From an uncultured Prevotellaceae bacterium (lineage in GTDB: Bacteria; Bacteroidota; Bacteroidia; Bacteroidales; Bacteroidaceae): a DNA stretch of 64,000 bases. The stretch is from assembly GCA_902780025.1 (NCBI GenBank), contig CACZDV010000001.1:152338-216337 (forward strand), written 5' to 3'. Each line of letters opens with the position of its first letter. The stretch's first letter is position 1. Made by a program: the position numbers and the translations under genes. Under the pieces are notes generated by a model. That model saw only the letters and a list, made by a program, of their open reading frames with translations. It was not told where the DNA came from and searched no databases. Below are positions 15,749-23,803 of this stretch, piece by piece.

Positions 15749-16915
15749 ATGAAACATCTATTCATCATGCTGCTCTTTGCATGCAGCGCAGTCACAACGG
15801 CCAGTGCCCAGCAAAGGCTTAAGCCGACAATCGTGTCAAATCCTAACAACGTCATCAAGGCTTTTGAATTCCTTATCGACCTGTATGGCCAGAAGGCGGG
15901 GCAGACGTACTCCGTCGAGAAAAATCCCAATACGGGTATCATCGAGTCGAGCGAGCGCATCGTGGCATTTACCTGCAAGAAGAGCGAACCATACATTGAA
16001 ATGATAGGCGACGACTTCATGAAGGACGAGCCTAAATCCTATCAGATCAAGCACATCACCCCAGGACAGGGCAGTCAGAACTTCACGCTGGCCGTACACA
16101 CCAACGTGCCCAACGTGATTAACCATTATGCCATTCGCACCAAGCCGGAACAGGAAATGTGGTTCATGGCCTGCAAGAACCCTGAGAACCCCTCGCTGCG
16201 CGACGCCTACGCCATCGTGTGGCAACCCGCTGCGGACAACAAGGTGAAGGGCACCATCTATATGATTACCTCGCCGCGCCCCAGCAACTTCGGCAAGGCA
16301 TTCGAGTCGGCGGACAGCAAGACGAAGATTGACAACGTGGTGGGCGAAGTGGTCGACGAGGCCGGCAATCATGCAGGTGACGTTGTCGAAGACGAGGTGG
16401 CAGTCGACACGGTAGCTGTCATCGAAGAATCCGTAGCAGAGCAGCCAGTCGTCAGCGAGTTCGCTACACCTCAGCCCAGCCAGACATCGAAATGGCAACC
16501 GTCGCAACAGCAGATGGCGCAGCTCATGCCAAAGGGAATGGCCATCCAAGTCAACATGGATGCCATCAAGGCCACCTACAAATCGATGAAGCCCTTCTTT
16601 GATGCCAAGAACTTTGCTGGCACAGACAAGATCTTCGAACAGATTACCAAGCAGAACAAGGCGCTGGACGAGAATTTCCAGGAACTCATCAAGGCGCTCA
16701 AAGGCTTTGAAATTCCCTACGACAAGCGAGCCGAGTTCTTCAGCGAGGGCTACAAGGAAATCCTGAAGTTCTTTACCGAACAGAATCAGGGCTTCACAGA
16801 GATATTGAAGGAATTCGGCACGTTGCCGAAGGGCGCACAAAAGGCGCAGAAAGAACTTAACAAACTCATCGAGAAGAACATGAAGGAAATGAGCAAGGCG
16901 ATAGCCGGATTCTGA
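15749..16915 (+). CDS. Secreted protein of unknown function in sigma operon
   Basis: The 388-residue protein has a signal peptide ending at SAQ (residue 21). The N-terminal half (about 25-190) is mixed alpha/beta with no motif I recognise. A linker rich in Val, Asp and Glu (about 195-250) leads to a C-terminal helical region with Lys- and Glu-rich amphipathic helices that may form a coiled coil (about 270-385). It follows the sigma and putative anti-sigma genes, so it could be an effector or sensor of that circuit. A terminator follows. Confidence 0.6.
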   Translation: MKHLFIMLLFACSAVTTASAQQRLKPTIVSNPNNVIKAFEFLIDLYGQKAGQTYSVEKNPNTGIIESSERIVAFTCKKSEPYIEMIGDDFMKDEPKSYQIKHITPGQGSQNFTLAVHTNVPNVINHYAIRTKPEQEMWFMACKNPENPSLRDAYAIVWQPAADNKVKGTIYMITSPRPSNFGKAFESADSKTKIDNVVGEVVDEAGNHAGDVVEDEVAVDTVAVIEESVAEQPVVSEFATPQPSQTSKWQPSQQQMAQLMPKGMAIQVNMDAIKATYKSMKPFFDAKNFAGTDKIFEQITKQNKALDENFQELIKALKGFEIPYDKRAEFFSEGYKEILKFFTEQNQGFTEILKEFGTLPKGAQKAQKELNKLIEKNMKEMSKAIAGF

Positions 16916-16937
16916 CGGTTAAAAAGCATTAAATATG

Positions 16938-16970
16938 AGCCTCCGCATATTGACTATGCCGGGGGCTTTT
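16938..16970 (+). terminator. Terminator after the sigma operon
   Basis: AGCCTCCGCATA pairs with TATGCCGGGGGCT (one bulge, one G-T pair) across a five-base loop and is followed by a short T run. Confidence 0.65.
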
Positions 16971-17012
16971 ACGTCTATAGTATAACTGTGTGTATATAAG
17001 AAATGCTTTGAG

Positions 17013-18551
17013 ATGATGAAAAAACTACTATCAATAACGCTTGTGATGTTCGCTGCAGCTTTGATTCAGGGGTGTGACGAAGGGAAAGCCAATGCTGCTG
17101 TCGAACAGGTGGTCATTACCGTAGACCAGGAGTTGAATGCCCGGCAGAAGGTGACAGCCCACATGAAGGCGGGTGACTACGATGGACTTATCGGCATCAA
17201 ACTGCGTGGCAACAGTTCGCTGGGCTTCAACCAGAAGAAGTACACCGTCGAGCTGATTGACGAGCAAGGCAAGGAGTTGGATGCCGAACTGTTGGGTATG
17301 CCTGCCCACAGCGACTGGGTGCTGCTGGCTCCCTACAACGACGTGTCGGCTGTTCGTGACCCCTTGGCCTTCCAACTGTGGCGCGACATGGGCCACTGGG
17401 CACCACGCACGAGGATGGTAGAGTTGACATTGAATGGCGACTATCGCGGCATCTACATCCTGTCGGAAGCCATCAAGCGTGGCAAAGACCGTGTGGACAT
17501 TGCCAAGATGAAAAAGGGCGACACGGCGGGGCTCGACGTGACGGGTGGCTACCTGCTGCGCATCGATACCTATAATGACGACGACGCCACCTTCACCTCG
17601 AAGGTGCCGGGTATTGGCGAGGGTAACATGACGAGTCAGGTTGTCTGGTCGTGCATCTATCCGAAAAAGAAGAAGCTGCAGCCTGAGCAGTTGGCCTACA
17701 TCCAGAACTACGTCGATACGGTGGAGCAGGTGATACAGTCGGAAGGGTTTGCAGACCCCAAGACGGGCTATGCCCGCTATATCGATGTACCCTCGTTTGT
17801 CGATTATTTCATTCATACCGAGCTGAGCCTCAATGCCGACGGCTATAAGCGCAGCGCCTATTTCTATAAGGAGAAACAGAGTGCTGACGGTTCGGGCGGC
17901 AAGCTCGTGGCAGGCCCTGTGTGGGACTATAACCTGGCCTACGGCAATGCGAACTATGCCAACGCCAACAACCTGGAGGCTTGGTGTTTCGAGGGAGCCA
18001 GCAACAATCCTACGCCCGCCCTTTGGCAGCGGTTGTTGCAGGATCCGGTCTTCCGCCGTGCGGTGAAGGTGCGCTATCAGTCGTTGCGGAAGGATGTGCT
18101 CAGCAACAAGGCCATCAACGAATACGTTGACCGTCATGCCCGTCTGCTGGCTCCATATTTGGATCGTCACTTCGAGAAGTATCCAGAGTTGCTGGTTGAC
18201 AGCACTCAGAAACAACAGCCCGCAATGCCCCAGTTCCAAGGAGGCTTTCCGCCGATGGGTAGTGGCTTTCCGCCGATGGGTAGTGGGTTCCCGCCGATGG
18301 GTGGCGGCTTTGGCGGTTTTGGTGGTGGCGGTTTTAATATGGTCGGTATGTTTGCAGCCTATCGCGTCAGTTCCTACGACGAGGAAATCAAAGTGCTGAA
18401 ACAATGGCTGGCCGACCGTCTGGCATTCCTCGACCGTAACATCGAGCGGTTCGACAAGGACTGGCAGCCACGCATCCAGGAACCCAAGGAAATCAAGATG
18501 CAGATGCCTCCGTTTGGTGGTGGCGGTTTCCGCTTCCCGTTTCCTCATTAA
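17013..18551 (+). CDS. CotH kinase family lipoprotein
   Basis: The 512-residue lipoprotein has lipobox LIQGC near residue 21. The CotH fold is shown by LRGNSSLGFNQKKYTVEL, HSDWVLLAPYND, RGIYILSEAIKRGKDRVDI and GPVWDYNLAYGN, the last being the metal-binding Asp motif of the kinase-like fold. In spores CotH phosphorylates proteins; bacterial surface homologues are common in polysaccharide users, where the role is unclear. Residues about 410-450 hold three 7-residue repeats (Gly-Phe-Pro-Pro-Met-Gly-Ser type) and then a Gly/Phe-rich stretch, an unusual low-complexity loop. The C-terminus (about 450-512) returns to a charged helical segment. Confidence 0.88.
   Translation: MMKKLLSITLVMFAAALIQGCDEGKANAAVEQVVITVDQELNARQKVTAHMKAGDYDGLIGIKLRGNSSLGFNQKKYTVELIDEQGKELDAELLGMPAHSDWVLLAPYNDVSAVRDPLAFQLWRDMGHWAPRTRMVELTLNGDYRGIYILSEAIKRGKDRVDIAKMKKGDTAGLDVTGGYLLRIDTYNDDDATFTSKVPGIGEGNMTSQVVWSCIYPKKKKLQPEQLAYIQNYVDTVEQVIQSEGFADPKTGYARYIDVPSFVDYFIHTELSLNADGYKRSAYFYKEKQSADGSGGKLVAGPVWDYNLAYGNANYANANNLEAWCFEGASNNPTPALWQRLLQDPVFRRAVKVRYQSLRKDVLSNKAINEYVDRHARLLAPYLDRHFEKYPELLVDSTQKQQPAMPQFQGGFPPMGSGFPPMGSGFPPMGGGFGGFGGGGFNMVGMFAAYRVSSYDEEIKVLKQWLADRLAFLDRNIERFDKDWQPRIQEPKEIKMQMPPFGGGGFRFPFPH
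18241..18303 (+). repeat. 21 bp in-frame tandem repeat in cotH-like gene
   Basis: Three units of 21 bases (first two identical, third with four changes) encode GFPPMGS, GFPPMGS and GFPPMGG. The unit is a multiple of three, so copy changes would keep the frame. Confidence 0.92.
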
Positions 18552-18581
18552 GTACGAAAAACTTTAAAAACAAAACAGTAT

Positions 18582-19274
18582 ATGAAAGAGAATCGTTTAA
18601 TTGAAGCAGCAATCATTGCAGTTGGAATTATTTGTTTAGGTTGGTTCATGAAGGCAGGTATCGACAACTTTGCCAACAAGGACCGCCAAGTGACGGTGAA
18701 GGGATTGGCCGAACGAGAGGTGCCTGCCGATAAGGTGACCTGGAGCATCGGCACGAAGGTGACGGGCAACGACCTTCCCATGCTCTATGAAAGCATCAAC
18801 CTGCAGACCGACAAGATCAAGAAGTTCCTGAAACAAAACGGACTTGAAGAGAAGGAAGTCACCATCAATCCTCCCTCCATCAGCGACCTTGAGGCCCGCG
18901 AGTGGGGCGAGAATAACAAGAACTTCCGCTACATCATTTCGACCACCATCACCGTTGCTACCAATAAGGTGGAGCAAGTGAACAAGGCCATCTTCCAGCA
19001 GGCCGAGTTGCTGAAGCAGGGCGTGGCCATCGAGAACAGCAATGCCCAGTACGAGTATGCCTCGTTCCAGCAGATGAAGCCCGAGATGATGGCTGAGGCC
19101 ATCAAGAATGCCCAGAAGACTGCCGAGCAGTTTGCCGAGGCCAGCAATGCGCGTCTTGGTGATATCCAGACGGCCGGGCAGGGCCAGTTCGAGATTGACG
19201 ATCGCGACCAGAACACACCTTATATCAAGAAACTGCGCGTGGTGACGACCATCACTTACTCAATTAAGAATTAA
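18582..19274 (+). CDS. SIMPL domain (DUF541) protein with N-terminal membrane anchor
   Basis: The 230-residue protein has one N-terminal membrane helix (about 7-26) and a SIMPL domain ([20 protein letters not shown], about 36-230), a periplasmic fold of unclear role found widely in bacteria. The last codons (Ser-Ile-Lys-Asn-stop) are encoded by the start of a 7-base TTAAGAA array. It lies 30 bases after the CotH gene. Confidence 0.88.
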   Translation: MKENRLIEAAIIAVGIICLGWFMKAGIDNFANKDRQVTVKGLAEREVPADKVTWSIGTKVTGNDLPMLYESINLQTDKIKKFLKQNGLEEKEVTINPPSISDLEAREWGENNKNFRYIISTTITVATNKVEQVNKAIFQQAELLKQGVAIENSNAQYEYASFQQMKPEMMAEAIKNAQKTAEQFAEASNARLGDIQTAGQGQFEIDDRDQNTPYIKKLRVVTTITYSIKN

Positions 19275-19313
19275 GAATTAAGAGTTAAGAATTAAGAGTT
19301 AAGAGTTAAGAAA
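19263..19313. repeat. 7-base tandem array (TTAAGAA / TTAAGAG)
   Basis: Seven units of TTAAGAR run from the last codons of the SIMPL gene (stop TAA at 19272) to 7 bases before the ATG of the TlpA-like gene at 19320. The sequence is purine-rich apart from TT. Confidence 0.92.
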
Positions 19314-19319
19314 AACTAC

Positions 19320-21188
19320 ATGAAATCAACCATTATTACCATTCTGCTTGCCCTCGTCGTCATGACGGGGCAAGCTAAAGACATTGTTTGGGAGCGGCCA
19401 TCGGCCTTTATGGGAGACTACAACTCCGAGTTTACAATCAATAAGGTAGAACTGAAGCCGACGGAGACGGTGCTGCACATTACGGCCAACTACATGCCCG
19501 GCAATTGGATTCGCTTTGCCAAAGAGTCGTTCTTGCAGACACCCGATGGCAAAAAATACACTTTTACGGGTGGGGCTAAGACCTCGGAGAAGGAGAGCGA
19601 TCTACAGCCAGACTCGCTCTTCTGGATGCCTGAAAGCGGCATTGCCCATCTGGCCCTGCACTTCAAGCCCGTACCACAAGACACCAAGGAGATGGACTTC
19701 CTGGAGAGCTACAACGAGCGCGACTTCAAGTTCTGGAATATCAGCGACGCAAAGACGAAGGAAAAGCTGGAGATGCCTGCCGACTGGAAGAACGTGCAGT
19801 ACGCCAAGGACGAGACGCTGCCCGCCGCTAAAATCAATAAAGGTGTGGCCACCATCAAGGTGAAAATGCTGGGCTACAAGAAGGGCATGGGTCTGGAGTT
19901 CTTTGTGGGCACCTTTGTTCCTTTAGCCTCAAAAGAACGTTTCGACAAGACCTTCCGCTTTGCCGATGATGGCACGGTGAAGATAGATGTTCCCCTACGG
20001 CTGACGCGCGAGGTAACTGTCGGCGTGCGTGGACTGGCTTTCGGCAACATCGTCATCGGCCCAGGACAGGAGACGGAGATACTGATGAAGGTCTGCAGTG
20101 ACAACAAGCCGTTCCTCGCCTTCAAGGGCTACATGGCCAAGACCAACATGGACCTGGTGAATGCAAAAAAAGCCAACGAAGCCGTTGATCTCGTCGGTAA
20201 TGATGACAAGGTATTTTTGAAGGTCAAGGAGTGCAAGACGAAGGAGGAGCGCCTGCAGTGCCTGCAGGACATCTTCGACCAGCGCGTGGCCACTATCAGG
20301 AAATCGAAATACACCACAGCGGCTCAGGACCTGCTGTGCATGATGGCAGAGTCGAACTTCGTGAAATGGTCGCGCCAGTTTGCATGGAAATATAGTAATT
20401 ATTATGTGGACGAGGACGGAAGGGTGATCATGTCTCAGAAGGATATCTTTGAGAAGATGGAGAAGAACAAGGACCTGCTTCCGCTTTCAGAAGAGGAACA
20501 GGCCTACACCTGGAAGTACCTGAACGAGCCTACATCGCCATGCAGCCAGGAGTTCTGGGATGCGCCACTGAGTATGTACGACAAGAAAGCCTTAGAGAAG
20601 AATACCTATAACAACGAGCTAAGATGTATACAATCCGTCATGCAGCCAGGGCAAGAGAACCTGATGGATCTGTATCTCGAGGTGATGAAACATGAGGACT
20701 GCAAGAACGTCCTCCTTGAGTATCAGGCAGAGCAGAAACGCATCGCCGACGAGCTGGCCAGCCAGGAGCATGTGTTCTATCAGAAGTATGACGACGTAGC
20801 GCCTGAAAATATCCTACAGACCATCCTCGACCGTTATAAGGGCAAGGCCGTGCTCATCGACATCTGGGCCACGTGGTGCGGCCCCTGCCGTGCCGGACAC
20901 GAGGCGATGAAGCCTTTGAAGGAAGAAATGAAGGGACAGAACGTCCAGTTTGTCTATCTCACTTCGCCCTCGTCGCCCCTCAAAACCTGGCAGGAGATGC
21001 TTAAGGACATCGACGGCGACCACTACTACCTGACGAAGGAGCAGTACAACTACATCCTCAACAAGTACGAGTCTGAGGGCATCCCGACCTACGCCATCTA
21101 CGATACCAAGGGCAACCTGACCTTCAAAAACATTGGTTTCCCAGGCAACGACGTCATCCGTAAGGAGTTGGAGGCAGCGAGCAAATAG
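19320..21188 (+). CDS. TlpA-like thioredoxin-fold secreted protein (first paralogue)
   Basis: The 622-residue protein has a signal peptide (MKSTIITILLALVVM ... GQA) and a long N-terminal region with two likely beta-sandwich blocks, then a helical middle (about 330-490). The C-terminal thioredoxin domain has DIWATWCGPC (Cys520, Cys523) and the cis-Pro region EGIPTYAIYD. It is probably an extracytoplasmic thiol-disulfide protein. The mature N-terminus (KDIVWERPSAF) is close to that of the 794-residue protein at 23804 (KNVVWEQPTTEF), so the two are paralogues now separated by the Fic and hipBA genes. Confidence 0.88.
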   Translation: MKSTIITILLALVVMTGQAKDIVWERPSAFMGDYNSEFTINKVELKPTETVLHITANYMPGNWIRFAKESFLQTPDGKKYTFTGGAKTSEKESDLQPDSLFWMPESGIAHLALHFKPVPQDTKEMDFLESYNERDFKFWNISDAKTKEKLEMPADWKNVQYAKDETLPAAKINKGVATIKVKMLGYKKGMGLEFFVGTFVPLASKERFDKTFRFADDGTVKIDVPLRLTREVTVGVRGLAFGNIVIGPGQETEILMKVCSDNKPFLAFKGYMAKTNMDLVNAKKANEAVDLVGNDDKVFLKVKECKTKEERLQCLQDIFDQRVATIRKSKYTTAAQDLLCMMAESNFVKWSRQFAWKYSNYYVDEDGRVIMSQKDIFEKMEKNKDLLPLSEEEQAYTWKYLNEPTSPCSQEFWDAPLSMYDKKALEKNTYNNELRCIQSVMQPGQENLMDLYLEVMKHEDCKNVLLEYQAEQKRIADELASQEHVFYQKYDDVAPENILQTILDRYKGKAVLIDIWATWCGPCRAGHEAMKPLKEEMKGQNVQFVYLTSPSSPLKTWQEMLKDIDGDHYYLTKEQYNYILNKYESEGIPTYAIYDTKGNLTFKNIGFPGNDVIRKELEAASK

Positions 21189-21207
21189 GAAAAATTACCC
21201 TAAAATC

Positions 21208-21223
21208 TTGCCGGTATCGGCAA
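21208..21223. promoter_or_regulatory. Palindrome in Fic promoter
   Basis: TTGCCG and CGGCAA flank GTAT, a perfect 6 bp dyad between the stop at 21188 and the -7 box. A half site TTGCCGATAG is found again at 21261, in the leader. It is a candidate autoregulatory operator for the helix-turn-helix/Fic protein. Confidence 0.55.
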
Positions 21224-21238
21224 AAATTTGTACATTTG
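21208..21238 (+). promoter_or_regulatory. Promoter of fic gene
   Basis: TTG at 21208-21210, a 20-base spacer and TACATTTG at 21231-21238 fit the -33/-7 pattern. The preferred start codon is 40 bases downstream. Confidence 0.65.
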
Positions 21239-21278
21239 CAGCAGAAAATGGACTAAAAACTTGCCGATAGAGAAAAAG

Positions 21279-22166
21279 ATGGAGTATATATCAGTCATTC
21301 AATTTGCCGAGAAGTACGGTATTTCTGAGCGAACTGCCCGCAATTACTGTGCAAACGGAAAGATAGAAGGTGCGTTCTTAACAGGAAAGACTTGGAACAT
21401 TCCAAGTGATGCCGTGCTTCCTAAACGAGGTGCATCCACAGGAAAAGTTTCACCCTTGCTGGCAGCATTAAGAGAACAAAAGACTTCTAAGTTGAAAGGC
21501 AGCATCTATCATCGTACGCAAATCGACCTGACTTACAACTCAAATCATATCGAGGGCAGTAAACTGACGCACGACCAAACACGCTATATCTTCGAAACAA
21601 ACACTATCGGCGTGACGGACAACGCTGTTAACGTGGATGATATCATGGAGGCTGTCAACCACTTCCGCTGCATAGACTATATCATAGACTACGCAGAGGA
21701 AAAACTGACAGAAGCGTTCGTCAAACAATTGCATCTATTGCTTAAGACAGGCACATCCGATAGTCTAAAAGATTGGTTTGCTGTTGGTGACTACAAACAA
21801 CTACCTAATGAGGTGGGTGGACAGGATACATGTCCACCAGAACAGGTTCATCAACAGCTGAGGGCTTTGCTCAGCGACTACAATAATCATCGCAAGAAGA
21901 CATTGGAAGACATCCTCAATTTCCACGTACACTTCGAGCAGATTCATCCTTTTCAGGACGGCAATGGTCGAGTAGGCCGTTTGCTGATGTTCAAGGAATG
22001 TTTGGCCAACAATATAGTCCCCTTTATCATCACGGATGAACTCAAGATGTTCTACTATCGTGGCTTACATGAATGGGGTCACATTGACGGCTATCTAACA
22101 GATACCTGTCTGACAGCGCAAGACCAATACAAAGCCCTGCTCGACTATTTCAAGATAAAATATTAA
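21279..22166 (+). CDS. Fic domain protein with N-terminal helix-turn-helix
   Basis: ATG at 21279 is preferred because an upstream in-frame ATG lies at or before the transcription start. The 295-residue protein has a MerR/excisionase-like N-terminal helix-turn-helix (VIQFAEKYGISERTARNYC, about 5-45), an inhibition helix motif SNHIEG (Glu92) and the full Fic motif HPFQDGNGRVGR (His223). Such proteins transfer AMP or related groups to target proteins; the Glu-containing inhibition helix keeps them off until triggered. The DNA-binding domain suggests self-repression. The sequence is more AT-rich by eye than the flanking TlpA genes, and its neighbour is hipBA, so this is probably a defence or persistence island. 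Confidence 0.92.
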   Translation: MEYISVIQFAEKYGISERTARNYCANGKIEGAFLTGKTWNIPSDAVLPKRGASTGKVSPLLAALREQKTSKLKGSIYHRTQIDLTYNSNHIEGSKLTHDQTRYIFETNTIGVTDNAVNVDDIMEAVNHFRCIDYIIDYAEEKLTEAFVKQLHLLLKTGTSDSLKDWFAVGDYKQLPNEVGGQDTCPPEQVHQQLRALLSDYNNHRKKTLEDILNFHVHFEQIHPFQDGNGRVGRLLMFKECLANNIVPFIITDELKMFYYRGLHEWGHIDGYLTDTCLTAQDQYKALLDYFKIKY

Positions 22167-22244
22167 GCAACTCAACTTTCGCACGCTCAGTCTCGTAAGG
22201 GGCAAGGTGCAGGGAGCAAGAAAATAGAAATAAGTAGCAGATTA

Positions 22245-22276
22245 TTTGGTGGTTTGAGGAATTATTCGTATCTTTG
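22245..22276 (+). promoter_or_regulatory. Promoter of hipBA
   Basis: TTTG at 22245-22248, a 20-base spacer and TATCTTTG at 22269-22276 match the Bacteroidota consensus well. The HipB start codon is 30 bases downstream. Confidence 0.85.
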
Positions 22277-22277
22277 C

Positions 22278-22299
22278 AACTGATAATATTTAATCAGTT
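22278..22299. promoter_or_regulatory. Operator-like dyad in hipBA leader
   Basis: AACTGAT (22278-22284) and ATCAGTT (22293-22299) form a perfect 7 bp inverted repeat with 8 bases between, at the expected transcription start. A further ATCAGTT occurs early in the HipB coding region. HipB proteins repress their own promoter through such dyads. Confidence 0.75.
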
Positions 22300-22305
22300 A
22301 TTAGG

Positions 22306-22653
22306 ATGGGCGATCAAGATTCTAACAATATTTTATCAGTTCTTGATAACTATACGTTTGAGACTGTAGACGATATAGCTCTCAAGCTAGCTGAGGACTT
22401 CCGAAGAAGGCGTATAGAGAAAAATCTGACGCGTGAGGAAGTGGCCCAGTTGGCCGATGTGGCCCTTAGTAACCTCGTTAGGTTCGAGCAAAGAGGACTG
22501 ATTTCGCTAAAAAACCTGATTGCGCTTGCTATGGCCTTAGGCTATGCCTCTGAAATCAAGAATTTGTTTGCAACTCCTAAATATGCCACAATGGAGGAAC
22601 TGACACAGATACGCAAGAACGCCAACAAGAAGAAAGCCTACAAAAAGCAATGA
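22306..22653 (+). CDS. hipB: HipB-like XRE family antitoxin and repressor
   Basis: The 115-residue protein has an XRE helix-turn-helix at about 30-90 (FRRRRIEKNLTREEVAQLAD ... RFEQRGLISLKNLIALAMAL) and a Lys-rich tail. The stop overlaps the hipA start (ATGA at 22650), the usual coupled order of hipBA. It should neutralise HipA and repress the operon at the dyad in 22278-22299. Confidence 0.9.
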   Translation: MGDQDSNNILSVLDNYTFETVDDIALKLAEDFRRRRIEKNLTREEVAQLADVALSNLVRFEQRGLISLKNLIALAMALGYASEIKNLFATPKYATMEELTQIRKNANKKKAYKKQ

Positions 22654-23774
22654 AAAGTATAGACCGTCTGACTGTAAAATATCACAATCGGGTCGTTGGT
22701 ATATTATCGCTAACTCCCGATGACAAGTTCTGTGCTTTTGAGTACGACAAGAGTTGGCTGGTTGATGGTTTCAGCATCTCGCCCCTTGAGCTGCCTCTTC
22801 GTCAAGGGCTGTTCATCGCCAAACCACAGCCTTTCTACGGCAACTTCGGCATCTTCGAGGACAGCCTACCTGATGGTTATGGACGCTATTTGCTCCATAA
22901 AACCCTAATGCGTGAGGGTATCAGCGACTCGAACCTGTCTTCTCTTGACAGGCTAAGCCTCGTAGGAAGTGGGGGCATGGGGGCTCTCACTTATCACCCA
23001 GAAACAAATCTCTCAATTGAAAACAACATCACAGACCTTGACCTTCTCCAACAAAAAGCCCTCGAAGTATTGAAAGAACAGCAGGATACGGATGCAGGGC
23101 TGCTATTATATAATAGTGGTAATAGTGGCGGAGCACGGCCTAAGGCGATATTCCAAGACGACGAAGGACATTGGCTGGTGAAGTTCCGTCATACATACGA
23201 CCCCAAGGACATTGGACAGCAAGAATACCATTACAATGAAGTAGCAAGACGTTGCGGCATCAACGTACCGGATTTCAAACTGATGAACGGACGTTACTTC
23301 GCTTCACGCCGCTTTGATCTTGATGCAAACGGACAGCGTATTCATACGGCTACAGCTGGCGGCTTGCTCTGTCTGTCGCTGGCAAATCCCGTACTCGACT
23401 ACCATAATCTCCTTGCTTTAACAGGCTATCTAACTCAGAATGCCAAAGAAGTGGAAGAGATGTATCGTCGTATGGTATTCAATTATCTGACAGAGAATAA
23501 AGATGATCATTGCAAAAACTTCAGTTTCTTTGTCAGTCAGGAATCTACAGGTCGTTATGTGTGGCATCTTGCTCCTGCCTACGACCTGACGCTCTGCACC
23601 GAAGGCTATAATGGCGAACACGCCACATCAGTCAACGGAACAGGCAATCCCACCTTAGCAGATATGATAGCCGTTGGCACCAAAATCAAAATGAAAGAAG
23701 GACGTTGCCGCGAGATTTTCGAGGAAGTAGAGTCCGCCTGTGGCGACCTTTTGCTTCATCATATCAAACGATAA
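22650..23774 (+). CDS. hipA: HipA-like serine/threonine kinase toxin
   Basis: The 374-residue protein has the N-terminal couple_hipA region (about 1-110; FGIFEDSLPDGYG and LVGSGGMGAL), the ATP loop GNSGGARPK (about 157-165), the catalytic NKDDHCKNFS (Asp285, His287) and the metal site APAYDLT. This is a complete set of kinase motifs. HipA toxins phosphorylate glutamyl-tRNA synthetase or other targets and slow growth; the target here is unknown. The length is slightly shorter than E. coli HipA. It overlaps hipB by 4 bases and is followed after 29 bases by the second TlpA-like gene. Confidence 0.93.
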   Translation: MKSIDRLTVKYHNRVVGILSLTPDDKFCAFEYDKSWLVDGFSISPLELPLRQGLFIAKPQPFYGNFGIFEDSLPDGYGRYLLHKTLMREGISDSNLSSLDRLSLVGSGGMGALTYHPETNLSIENNITDLDLLQQKALEVLKEQQDTDAGLLLYNSGNSGGARPKAIFQDDEGHWLVKFRHTYDPKDIGQQEYHYNEVARRCGINVPDFKLMNGRYFASRRFDLDANGQRIHTATAGGLLCLSLANPVLDYHNLLALTGYLTQNAKEVEEMYRRMVFNYLTENKDDHCKNFSFFVSQESTGRYVWHLAPAYDLTLCTEGYNGEHATSVNGTGNPTLADMIAVGTKIKMKEGRCREIFEEVESACGDLLLHHIKR

Positions 23775-23803
23775 CAGCTAACAGAATAATCAACTAAATA
23801 ATC

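Noticed and set aside
17031-18548. 505-codon minus-strand open frame opposite the CotH gene
   Set aside because: Shadow frame; the plus strand carries lipobox and CotH motifs. His/Val/Leu-rich sequence is typical of reverse reading.
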